From assembly GCA_019775845.1 (NCBI GenBank), contig JADQAV010000002.1, positions 1,054,001-1,118,000 on the forward strand: a stretch of DNA of 64,000 nt. The letters run 5' to 3'. Numbering within the stretch: position 1 is the stretch's first letter; every line of letters begins with the position of its first letter. Source of the stretch: Myrmaecium sp. VS I D KN 1 (taxonomy: Eukaryota; Ascomycota; Dothideomycetes; Valsariales; Valsariaceae). The position numbers and the translations under genes are program-made. Below, piece by piece: positions 10,623 to 20,909 of this stretch. The notes below the pieces were generated by a model. That model was not told where the DNA came from. It searched no databases and saw nothing but the letters and a program-made list of their open reading frames with translations.

Positions 10623-11948
10623 ATGTGCCGTCTCATAGCGCACCGCCACACTTGTGACCACGTCGTCGTTCACCGTACCTCGACCTGTCTGGCGAATAAA
10701 ACACGCCCGAAATGGTCCTCCGCCGCTACGTTCTCTAAACTCCCTGGCTCCCCAACTGTCCGCCACATACCATTCTGTACGGGCACCGACCGGGATCCTA
10801 TGGTCACCCTGACGCTATCCACCCCGTGTGGTGTCTGCCTCCATGCGGCCTTCCAGCAGAGCTTTGAAGTCCGAATCAACCGCCTGCGTTCTGAGCTAGA
10901 GAAGGAGAGGGGATGCGGCTGGCTCATTGACCTGCAGAGAACAGCGAACCTGGAAAAGGAACTGAAAGAACTCAAGCAAGAGTACGCCAATGAGGCGCGA
11001 AAACGGGAGCGTGAATGGCCTGCGCGGGGCAAAGGGACACTGAAGTACGGTCGACCGACGTCAAGGCCGAGGGACCGGTGTCAGAGTGGGCTGGTGCACG
11101 AGAGGAATCGCGAGGACTCGGTCGCGAACACACCGCAAGAGAAGGTATATGCAACATACAAGTCTGCCGCTGGACCGGATAGGCCAGGAGAGTATGGCAA
11201 TTTCATGGAATTTTTTCAAGATTTATATGGAGCTGGCGGGCCAGATTTGACAGGCCGTAAGGAAGAAAGACACGAGAGGGTGGGTGACGAGAAAGAAGGG
11301 CAAGAAAGAGCTGCCGAACTTCAATTGAGCAGAGAGGATAATGACGATCTAGAAGAATGGTCCCATTACGTGGACGTCCTAGGGAGAGAGAGGGTCAAAG
11401 AGCTTATAGAGGAGACCAAGAGAAAGGTTGTGAGAGACGTCTTGGATTCTATTACACAGGTAAGCGGAACAGCTTCTGAAGAAGGCAAGGGCGACTCGAA
11501 GGTTGCACGTATTTCCGAAGGCATTTGCGGCTCGGGAAATACAAAAGATGCGTCGGACAGGAGGACTGAAACTCTACCCGTCACGCCATATCATCACTCA
11601 ATAGCCAAGTCCGCAGCCGTTTCTCAAACCGACGGGACTTCTAAATTAGCGGAGAAGAAGAGAAAGGAGGAATCCCGCCATCACCACCACGAGACTCCAC
11701 TACCATCGGACCTGAACACGAAGAAGAAGCCGTGTACGGCTGCTACCACCAGCAGACGTCAGCAGCACTTCATTCCCGCTCCGAAGCCGTTCGGTAACAT
11801 GGAACGGTACCTGGGGAAAACGTTCCCGGTCTTCCACAAATCCAGGGGAGTAGTAGCGGGGAGCTCTCCAGCCCCGACGCTGCGTCGTGTGGCGACACCG
11901 GCGACGGCTGCTCGTGCTGGGAGTGAAGGCGTCAGTTTGCGGGCTTGA
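10623..11948 (+). CDS. Hypothetical protein with Cys/His-rich N-terminus and charged coiled coil
   Basis: One open exon of 441 codons if the second in-frame ATG (10623) is used; the first ATG at 10608 would add five residues. I do not recognise a named family. The start MCRLIAHRHTCDH, followed by a Cys near residue 23 and further His/Cys with CGVC near residues 79-82, resembles fungal hypothetical proteins beginning MCxxx...C.H, and could bind a metal. Residues about 90-135 are a Glu/Lys/Arg coiled coil (ELEKERGCG, LEKELKELKQEYA). The rest is charged and disordered, with a short conserved-looking patch EYGNFMEFFQDLYG near residue 195. A good donor (ACAG/GTAAGC) sits near 11459 inside the open frame, so an intron cannot be excluded. 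No signal peptide or membrane segment is visible. Confidence 0.6.
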   Translation: MCRLIAHRHTCDHVVVHRTSTCLANKTRPKWSSAATFSKLPGSPTVRHIPFCTGTDRDPMVTLTLSTPCGVCLHAAFQQSFEVRINRLRSELEKERGCGWLIDLQRTANLEKELKELKQEYANEARKREREWPARGKGTLKYGRPTSRPRDRCQSGLVHERNREDSVANTPQEKVYATYKSAAGPDRPGEYGNFMEFFQDLYGAGGPDLTGRKEERHERVGDEKEGQERAAELQLSREDNDDLEEWSHYVDVLGRERVKELIEETKRKVVRDVLDSITQVSGTASEEGKGDSKVARISEGICGSGNTKDASDRRTETLPVTPYHHSIAKSAAVSQTDGTSKLAEKKRKEESRHHHHETPLPSDLNTKKKPCTAATTSRRQQHFIPAPKPFGNMERYLGKTFPVFHKSRGVVAGSSPAPTLRRVATPATAARAGSEGVSLRA

Positions 11949-12425
11949 GCGTCCCCATCTCTGCTCTTTCGGGATTCAGTCAACTAGGGCATTCTGGCCT
12001 TTGAGTTCGCTTCTAGCGATTTCTTTTCCTTATCCTTTGGCGTTTTTCTTGCTTTTTACACTGCGTTCTCGAAGCTCTCCGTATCATGAAGATCGTCTTC
12101 TTTTTTACTTATCTACAGAACCGTTGCATTATTTCATATCCCGACAGAGGACGGTGGGAGATTATGCTGCAAGATCAGGGAGAGCAGAAGGCTTAAAGAG
12201 GGAAGCGATTTTACAGAAGACATGGCTGCGTGATCTTTGCTTTCTTGTGATTTATTAGCGAGATGGTGAGATTATCACCATCTACTGCTTAGCAATACAT
12301 TAGATCCATCGATCCATTAAGTCTGCTTATCCATTTTCTTCCCATAAACCTGTTCGACCTGTAAGAAAGAGTTGACGGAATCTCGACTGACACATGAAGA
12401 CTTGCACAAGCTACACACCACCAAG
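11949..12425. other. Convergent intergenic region (3' UTRs)
   Basis: Two genes end here towards each other. The stretch is A/T- and C/T-rich with no ORF of interest. Confidence 0.5.
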
Positions 12426-14477
12426 CTACACACCACCCTCCTTCTCCTTCTCCTTCTCCTTTTCGCTCTCCCTCCCCAACCGATCTTCTCTCTCTCCCGC
12501 CGCAGCCACGCTCACCCTCTCCTCTTGTTCTTCCTCCACTACCTCCCCCTCCCTCCCACCATCCCCATCCTTCTCGGCATCCCTCTCAGCATCCCTCCTC
12601 GGCTCCCCCCGCCGCCTATCCCGCCGCTTCCGCGCCCCCTCCTTCAGCTCCTCCCACTTATCACGATAGCGCGCCACGACCTCGGCCAGCCGCCGATTCT
12701 GCCGCTCCAAGCGATCGCGGTCGCGAGCCGCGGCGGCGGCCGCCGCGTCCCGCTCGCGCAGCGCCTGCTCCAGGGCGCGGACGCGGGCGTGGACGTCCCC
12801 GGCGTCCGCGTCCTCGGGGGTTGAGGGAGGGGGAAGGTCTTGGGGTGGTTGGGATTGAGGTGGACGAGCGCCGACGGCCCGGAAGGATTGCCGGAGGGCC
12901 ATGGATTGGGATTGGCTGGCGGCCTCCCACATCTGGAGGCGGCGGGACTGCTGGTCGAGGAGCTGGCGGAGCGTCGCGTTCTCGAGTTCGAGCTCCTCGG
13001 GGGTTTTGCGGGGGCGGGTGGGCACCGCCGCCGCGGTGGTGGTGGCGGTAGAGCGGCTGTTGCTGGATCTTTTGGTGGTGGTGGTGGTCGGGTCGTGGGT
13101 GTTGCTTCGGAGGGAGCGCGGGGAGGTGGGCGAGGGCGGGAAGGGGTTCTCGTAGGCGTCGACGAACTCCTCGGCGGAGGCGGAATTGGCTGGGTTGACG
13201 GGCGCATGCTCGTTGTCGTCGTCGAGGAGGCGGTCGGCGGGTCCGGTGGGTGGGTTGGACAGCATGCCGGCGTAGGAGAGGGTGCCGCCGGTGGTGGGCA
13301 CGACGTAGAAGGATTCGGCCTGGGCGGCGAAGGGGCCGTGGGGGCCCGCCTCGTCGCGGAGCGCCCGCATGGCCGGGCGGGAGATGAGCGCGTTCAGGTC
13401 GAGGTCGGCGGGGTGCGGCGGGGAGGTCTGGCGGTCCTTTTCGCGCGGCGGGGGCGGGGTGGTCGCGGGCGTGGTGTCGGTAGCCGGCGGGCCCGGGTCC
13501 AGCGGCAGGCTGGCGAAGGCGAGGGGGGCGGAGATGGCGGAAAACAGGTTCTCGAAGCGGGAGAAGAAGCGATTGAAGGGCTCGTCGGACTTGGTGGGCG
13601 AGAGGCGGGAGCGGCCATCATCGGCGGGTTGGAGGCTCTGCTGGGACGGTCCCTGGCCCGGTCGGGTAGCGGTCGTAGCGGGAGCATGCTTGGAGAGCTC
13701 GTTCAGTCGCTGGGTCTGCCGCTGGATGGCATCTCGTGCCGTCGATGGGGACAGTTGCGCGTCCAATCGACCTTGCCTCTCCGCGCGGCCGGGCAAGCTT
13801 GCCAGCGCACTCGTCGCCGACGACAAAGGCGTTCCCCGACTGTGAGGCGACTTGATCCCCCGCGCGGTGGCCAAGCTGTTCGCAATCGAGCTCGTCGATT
13901 CGCGGGGGGTTTTGCGACGCGGCGGCGCCTTCGCGGGGGAGGTGGACGACGGCCGCGTGGGAGATGCCAGGTGAGGTGCGCCAGCGTCAGCACCAGCATC
14001 AGCACCAGCAGCAGGACTGCCGGGCGCCTTTTCGGATGCGGCGATGGGGGTTTCTTCACCCTCCGTACCGGTCTCAGTTTTCACATCATCCTCCTCGTTG
14101 GGGGCCTCAGTAATCGTCGTCACCGCGCTGGAGCGTCTCGTCGGGGCTTTACACAGCTCGGCCAGGCGGCGATGCTGGTCTTCGAGGAGGTGGAGGATGC
14201 GCAGAGCCTAAGGTACACGGGCACACGGATGCGCAATCGCGAGAGGCACTTGTCAGTCCCCGATGGTCAGGCAAGGTGCAGCTTTTCCGGCCCGGTGCGG
14301 ACGGAGAAGCGGCCGGACATCGCTCACCTCGGGATCGGTCGTGGTGCGGGCGGCGTTGGCGAACTCTTGGGCGGCCAGCTCGTGCTCGCTGCCGGCGGCG
14401 CTGGAGTTGGGACTCCACGCCTCGGCGGCCGCCTTGGTGACGTGGGCGTGGGCCAGGGTGAGTGGTGCGGTCTCCAT
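12426..14477 (-). CDS. MIT-domain protein with C-terminal coiled coil
   Basis: Exon 14477-14328 (50 codons) and exon 14207-12426 join in phase to give 643 aa. Residues 1 to about 72 fit an MIT three-helix bundle split by the intron: LTLAHAHVTKAAAEAW, then ELAAQEFANAARTTTDPE | ALRILHLLEDQHRRLAEL. MIT domains dock on ESCRT-III tails and related partners. The long middle is Pro/Ser/Thr/Ala-rich and disordered, with a conserved-looking FNRFFSRFENLFSAISAP near residue 230. A predicted coiled coil follows (ELELENATLRQLLDQQSRR; later VRALEQALRERDA and RDRLERQNRRLAEVVARYR). The tail is Arg/Glu-rich with short KE repeats. A role in vesicle or autophagy traffic is inference from the MIT domain alone. 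The coding strand is very GC-rich, which opens a 564-codon shadow frame opposite it. Confidence 0.8.
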
Positions 14478-15663
14478 GATGAGGAGGTGGAGGAGGTGGA
14501 GGAGGATGTTGTTGTTATGGTGGTGGTTGGGTGAGGGTTGGAGGGGATCACAGGATGCAGGATGACTGATTACATATGCAGAAGTATGTACCTAAGGTAC
14601 GAAAGGCTCATATGAACAGATGCAGAGTATTCAGGCAGGTATTCTATGTAGCACTGCAACATGTCCATATGCACTCCGCAGTACCTCTGTATCTCCATGT
14701 CTCCGCCCGATCGGTACAAGATACTGTAACTACTCCTAGAGTGATATATTACTATAGTAGTAGTCTGTACAATTCACCCTCGAGAACTACTTAAGTCGCC
14801 CTGTACCTCCCAGGTACATACCTTACTGTACCTGTACCGTACCTGGGCTATGTACGCTTTGTACCTTTCACCTACCCCGGCAAGGAACAGGTGTTGGGGG
14901 AGCCGGTGACCTCATCAACCGCCAATGGCTACTAGTCGCCATGGATGTTCCCTGCCCTCGGCCTTGCCTGCCCGAACAGGATCACAACTTTATATTGTAT
15001 ATTTACTAGTAGTACTTACCTGTATTTATAGATAGTAGTATTTAAGCCGAGGCAGTGAATATAAGCCGGATTCCTTTTCTGGACGGCAAATTCGACCGAC
15101 ACTCTCGTCACGATCAAGTACTAACGTACTAAACTCACTGTTCTCTACCTTACCTGTTCACACTGCGATCACCTTCACTTCATCCTCTCTCTCTCTCTAT
15201 TAACCGCCGTCGCATCATCTCTTTCCTCTTTCCCGTTCACGATAACCAACTGCCGCCCCACTTCCAACGCTGCCGTGCACAGCCACCGAGCCGAGCGCAC
15301 GCGTGGAATCGTGCGCCTACTCCCGTACTCGTACCTGACGCTATCTGCCCTGGTGATTGATGAATGCGCCGTCTTGTGCTGAACGACATTCACCATTTCT
15401 CCTGATTCCTCTTCTTGGCCCTTTACAAGGAGCAATTGGTCCAGTGGAATCGAGGGCTCAAGCGCGTGCATCTATATGCGTACAACTCGCACAGTACCTA
15501 GTGAACTGACCGTCTCTGCACCGGGCCAGCGATGCCTGCATGAGTGAGTGGCCGGCCATCCACTGAATCCGCAGCGAGATTCAATCAATCAACCAAGCAA
15601 TCAATCCTCGCCGCGCAGGACACACTCTGGCCAATCGCCCTGCACCAGAGGACCGCTCCCACC
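14478..15663. other. Divergent promoter region of the MIT and LAM genes
   Basis: The two flanking genes are transcribed away from each other. An AT-rich core (14575-15060) holds many GTACCT/AGGTAC words. A CT run (15184-15204) and long C/T-rich leader precede the LAM gene. Two tiny uORFs lie just upstream of its ATG: 15532-15543 (MPA) and 15540-15566 (MSEWPAIH). Confidence 0.5.
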
Positions 15664-18600
15664 ATGGCCTCAGGCACTGACGCTGAAGCGCTCGACTCGG
15701 AGACGGCCAGCAGTTCGACCGGCCGTTCCGGGTTCTCGAAGGTGTTCAGGCGGGTCAAACCGAAACCGACGCAGCGGAGCAGAAGGTCGTCCATCACCCC
15801 CTCGGTGACGAGCAGCGACACCGCCGCGGTGGATGGCGGTTCCGGCTTGCGCGTGTCCCTTATCGACAACGCCCTGGACCGGCTGCGGTCGCATTCCAGC
15901 GCGGAGGACCGCCGGACGAGCGTGGATTCGAGGCGGCGACGCCTGTCCATTCGCAACTCGCTCCACAAGCGACGAAGCCGCGGTCAGGACGAGGTGGCTG
16001 TGGGGGACGACGCCGGCGGCTTGCTTGGCCTGGGCGACGTCAACGCCAGCGAGGATTCTTTGGCGCTGCATCGGAGTGAGTCGAGTAGCATGATCACCGA
16101 GGACGAGGAGGACATGGTTCAGTGAGTGTGATCCTTTTTTCTTTTTTCCGTTGTTATTTTCCCTCCCTTGGCTACGGTGATTGATGGACGTGAGAAACAT
16201 TCTTCTCCTTCCATCGCTCCTTTCTATCCATCCGTCCACCCCTCCGCCCTTCATTTCATTCGCCGTCGGCCGGGCTGCCGAACGCAGGGCGCGTGCAGGC
16301 CGCATGGCGGTGCTGTCGGCGGAGCTCACCTGTTCCCGGACCCGGTCCCTGTCTCTTCGCCGTACTCGTAAAGGCACGAATGGTGGAAGGTCGGGCGGTC
16401 TGGAGGGGCGGGATCGGCAACCTCGGCGTTCCTCGCCCTCCCCCAGCGCCGATGGCTTGCGGACGGGACCAAGCAAGGGGACCCTCCGGGGAAAGCTGGA
16501 CGACCACGACGACCACCTGCACATACCTTAGCACCTTTCTTCCCTTCCCCCCTCCTCCCATCCTTCGTCTTCCTACTTCCTCTTCAACCTCCCCTCCCCC
16601 CAAATCGAACGCATAACTATACTCTTGATACCGCTGGCGGTTCCTTCCATTGCGCTTTGCACGCTGCGCCTCTCCTGCGCACGTCCGCCGTATTCGCTTC
16701 CTTCGTCCTTCAATCACCCTTTTTCATCTCAGCTTCGCCTCACCGCCAATACCCTCGCTCACCCCCCTCTAGGAAGCCCGTCCGTCCCTCTATATCCCCT
16801 CACCAGTCCCACGCCGGCTATCTCACCCTCTCCTCGCCTCTGATCGCCTCCGGATCGGTCGTCCCTGCCGACCCCTCGTCCGCCTTCCCCGCCAATATCA
16901 ATACCCCTTCCGCCAGCACCACCACTACCACCGACACACTGGCGCCTCGACACGCCAAGACCCTCGACGTCAGCTCTACCACGCGGACGCGTAGTCCGTC
17001 TCCAGTCGGGAAGCTCAAGGAAGCTTTCGCCCCGACGAGGAAAGCGAACGCGTCTAAGCCTGCAGGCGACGACGAATCGACCAAGTCCTCCGGCAGCGGT
17101 GGGGGTGGCTTGGGAGGATTCTTCGGCGGATCGGGAAAGAAGAGCGACGCTTCGTCGCGCAGGGGTTCCAACACTGAGGAAAGGTCGGAGGAGCAGAACA
17201 CTCAAGAAAAGGGCAATACGACCCCCAAACGCGGTGTCACTCCGGTGAGGACTGTCGCAAGCGCGCCTGCAACCCCTCCTAACGCTGCCGATGCTCCATC
17301 TACTCTCATAACGCCTCCGACTCCGCCAGGCGTCCGTCACATTCCGCCGTCCGTACAAGTCTCTAGCGCAGAATCAGATTCTTCTCCCGGGAGCGTTGCA
17401 CCGAATCCCGCGCAGTCGGACCCCAGCATAGTTACGTCCCCTTCGGGGAACATGATATCGCACCGTCGTGTGAGATCAGCAACGAATCCGCCCAGCAAAC
17501 TTTCGAACTCCACCGTTCCCCCCCTGACTCCGACCCTCGAAGAAACGAGAACGCCCGGTGGCTCTTTCACCAGCCCAACCCCCGGCACCGGCTTCTTCTC
17601 TTCCGTCTTTTCTGCGGCCCAAAACGCCGCCAACAACTTGTCGAACAGCATCAACACATCAATTAGTCCCGGTCAGCGCAACCGCAGCGGAACGATCCCG
17701 ATCGCACTCGAGCAGGACAAGGATAGTCGTGCCGGTGGCGAAGAGGTCATTGGACCGGCACTCAGGAACGGCGCATCGTCCGAAAATCTCAGCGAGAAAC
17801 GCCAGCTCGCAGTGGAGACGCTGGGATCAGGGAATCTCAGCTTGAGTCATCTGGGGATTACAGAGACGAGCGCCGAACCGAGCCCGATGGCTTCTGCGAT
17901 CAGCTTGCCCGAGCAAATCGGCTACAACGGCCGAGTCGAAGACGGCGCGGCCGCACAAGCCGTCTCCGCTGCTTACGCCGGTGACAAGGTAGCTGCGGCA
18001 GGTCAACCAGGGGATCGGCCCAAGTCACTGAAGAGTACGAACGGGGCAACAAGCCCTTCCCGAGATGACGCATCCGTTTCCGGCGTCCAAAGGAGCAACA
18101 GCATCCGAAGCCGTCTAAGCGGCGGAAGAAGGAGACGGCACCGAGGCAGTTCCGCGACAACAAGCAATACGATCGCCACCACCCTTGACCGTGCCAACAC
18201 GACGCTTCCCAATCCTGTACAACCCAGCGCCCCTCGATTGACCGGCTTCGCGGTCGCGAGCAGCAAGCGAAATCGAGATTTCCACCAGCTTTTCCGAAGC
18301 GTGCCTGAGGATGACTATCTGATCGAGGATTACAGCGCCGCCCTGCAGAGAGATATCCTCCTCCAGGGACGCCTGTATGTGTCCGAGGGCCATATTTGCT
18401 TTTCTAGTAACATTCTTGGCTGGGTGACGAATCTTGTGATTAGTTTTGACGAGGTGGTGTCAGTCGAAAAGAAGAGCACCGCCGTCATCTTTCCCAACGC
18501 CATTGTCATCCAGACTCTACATGCCAGAAATGTTTTTGCCAGTCTCGTCACGAGAGATGCGACCTACGACCTGCTCATCGGGATCTGGAAGATCAGCCAT

Positions 18601-20197
18601 CCAAACCTCAAGAGCTCCCTCAACGGCGTCACCCTGGACGGCGCCGCCGGAACGGGTGATAAGACCGAGAAGGCGGAGTCGATTGTGTCAGAAGAGCAGT
18701 CCGACGAAGGTTCTGATGAGGAAATATACGACGAAGACGCGGAAGACGAAGGTGCCAGCTTCGAAGATGCCGGGGACGGCAGCATTGGCGATAGTGAACT
18801 TGGGGACAAGACCTTAAGTCGGAAAGCTTCTGCAGCAGCTGTGGGCGCCCCCATTGCTGGCGGTTCAACCCGGGCAGTCGACAATGCGGAGGCGGTGGTT
18901 GCTGGTGCGACTACCTCCCAGGATTTCCCCGGTCCCGCCCAGCATCCGCCTACCGAATGCGGGGATGAGGCCAACCATTATGAGAAGCTTCTCACAGATA
19001 CTACCATTCTCGCCCCGCTTGGGAAGATTTATTCTCTCATGTTTGGTCCGGCATCTAGCACGTTCATGCGCAAATGGCTCGTGGACGATCAGAAGTCCCT
19101 CGACCTGCAGATGGAAGAAGACAAGCAAGGGCTGGGCGAGAACAAGAAGCAAATGACTTACTCGTACATAAAGCCGCTGAACGGCTCGATTGGACCGAAA
19201 CAAACGAAATGTATCATCACCCTGACCCTCGAGCAGTTCGATCTCGACAAAGCGGTCACGGTGGTGTGCTCTACCCAGACCCCCGACGTGCCGAACGGAA
19301 ACATCTTCGTGGTGAAGACGAGGTATTGCTTGATGTGGGGGCCGAACAATTCGACGCGCATGATCATGAGCTGCACGATTGAATGGAGTGGAAAGAGTTG
19401 GTTGAAAGGTATGCGTCGTGCTCACCCTATCTTGCGATTCCTATGGGAGACTCATCGATGATACAGGTCCAATCGAAAAAGGCGCCAATGACGGCCAAAC
19501 CCAGTACGCCAAAGATATCGTGGGCGCCCTGCGTGCGGCCGTCGTCCCAAAGCCCGTGACGAACGGAAAGGGCAGATCGGGCAAGGGTGGCAAATCGCGC
19601 CGTCTCAAGGAAGAGCGTGACGAGAAGGTGCCCGACGCCGTGCCGGAACCTAGCAAGCAGGCACAGGCGGATGCCTCCTGGGGCGTGCTGCAGCCCCTCA
19701 AGCAGGTGGTGGATCTATTGGGCGGGGTGCAAGGCTGCGCCATCGCCATCCTGGCCATCATGGTCCTGTGGCTTTGGTTGACGCGAAGCAGCGGGAACGC
19801 GATGACGGTGGGCGGACCGCCGGGCATCCCGAGCGCGCAGCGGATCGCGGCGTACGAGGAGCTGTGGGCACGCGAAGAGGGGGAGTTGTGGCGGTGGTTG
19901 GAGGACCGGGTTGGCGGGGAGGGCGGAGTCAACCTGGTCGGTCACCCGGCGGGCGTGGTCGGCGGTCGACCGGAGAAGGGCTGGACGACGCGGCGACGGC
20001 TGCGCGGCTTGCGGGAGCGGCTGAGAAATGGCGAGATGGGCGAGCGCGAAGTGGACGAGGCTATCCGGGTGACCGGAGAGCGATTGGAGGTGCTGAAGGA
20101 GGCGGTCGAGCGGGGGAAGCGGGAGAAGGAGAGGGCGAGGGGGAAGGAGAGGAAGGAGAAGGAGAAGGAGAAGGAGAAAGAGAAGAAGGACTTGTAG
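15664..20197 (+). CDS. LAM-type sterol-transfer protein (GRAM + VASt + C-terminal TM)
   Basis: Three exons (15664-16121, 16773-19408, 19467-20197) give 1274 aa. The start has an ideal context (CCACCATGG). A disordered Ser/Arg-rich N-terminus is followed by a GRAM domain at about residues 644-760 (FHQLFRSVPEDDYLIEDYS, GRLYVSEGHICFSSNILGW), an acidic linker, and a VASt/StART-like domain at about 886-1031 (NHYEKLLTDTTILAPLGKIY, IIMSC-type core MIMSCTIEWSGKSWLK). One membrane segment lies near 1120-1138 (GCAIAILAIMVLWLWLTRS), then a charged tail ending in KE repeats. This is the order of yeast Lam/Ysp proteins, ER-anchored at plasma-membrane contact sites, where VASt moves sterol between membranes. 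Intron 1 is 651 nt, far longer than its neighbours; the acceptor CTCTAG/GAAG was chosen because it keeps phase and leads into SHAGYLTLSSPLI. A small exon inside it cannot be excluded. Confidence 0.9.
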
Positions 20198-20909
20198 TCA
20201 CATTCCTCTTCTCTTCTCTGGTCTTCTCTTATATCGTCGTCGTTGTTCCGTCATTTTGTTTTTTGTGCCCTTTGCACACGTTTGGAAAACTCCCACCCAT
20301 CTCTTATATCTGGATTTCTGTTAGTTCTCTTTCCACTGCATTTCTACATTTTTTTCTTGTTTTCCTATCTTTCCTTTCCCTTACTGGTCTTCTCTCTCTT
20401 CCTCTTACTCTCTTACTTTCTTTTTGTCCTTTCCTTTCCCGCTTCCTTCTGGACTGGGCTTGCACCGTTGTTGATTCCTTTTCCCGTTCTCTCTTTTCTG
20501 TATATCTTCTTCCTTTCTTCTACTTTTTACCCGTCTCGTTTGTCGTTTTGGTGTGCATGGACGGAGGATCCGTGAGCGAAGAAAAAACATCTCTCTTATA
20601 TAAATACATATTTGATCCACCATCCGAACGACTAGGTAGTACACTCTCTCTATCCCATCAACACCTTGCTTTTTATTTTCGAAAAAAAACGATGAGGTAT
20701 TCGTTTCAGCTAGTAAGATACATTTATAAGAGAGACAGAGAGAGGCGGAGAAGAGAGTAAGCAGTAAGAATAAGTCGGAGTCGGCAGCAGTCTATCAACC
20801 ACGACGACCACCATAAATAGGTAATAATAAATCAACCACCCGCGCTAAGTCATAGCAACCAACAGCTAGCCTTTTACACCTCCTACACCTCTTACACCAT
20901 CAAGCACCC
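20198..20909. other. Convergent intergenic region, T/C-rich
   Basis: 3' UTRs of the LAM and RING genes meet here. Positions 20200-20560 form a strongly pyrimidine-biased tract on the + strand, open in one frame as a Phe/Leu/Ser-rich shadow. No gene is supported. Confidence 0.5.

Noticed and set aside
12840-14534. 564-codon frame on the + strand opposite the MIT gene
   Set aside because: It is Gly/Arg/Val-rich shadow of a very GC-rich coding strand; the minus strand carries MIT and coiled-coil motifs joined by a phase-keeping intron.
15670-16524. 284-codon minus frame overlapping LAM exon 1
   Set aside because: No domain; overlaps the real first exon and its intron in the opposite sense.
19768-20760. 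330-codon + frame overlapping the end of the LAM gene
   Set aside because: Starts inside the LAM C-terminus in another frame and continues through T/C-rich 3' DNA as Phe/Leu/Ser; no support.
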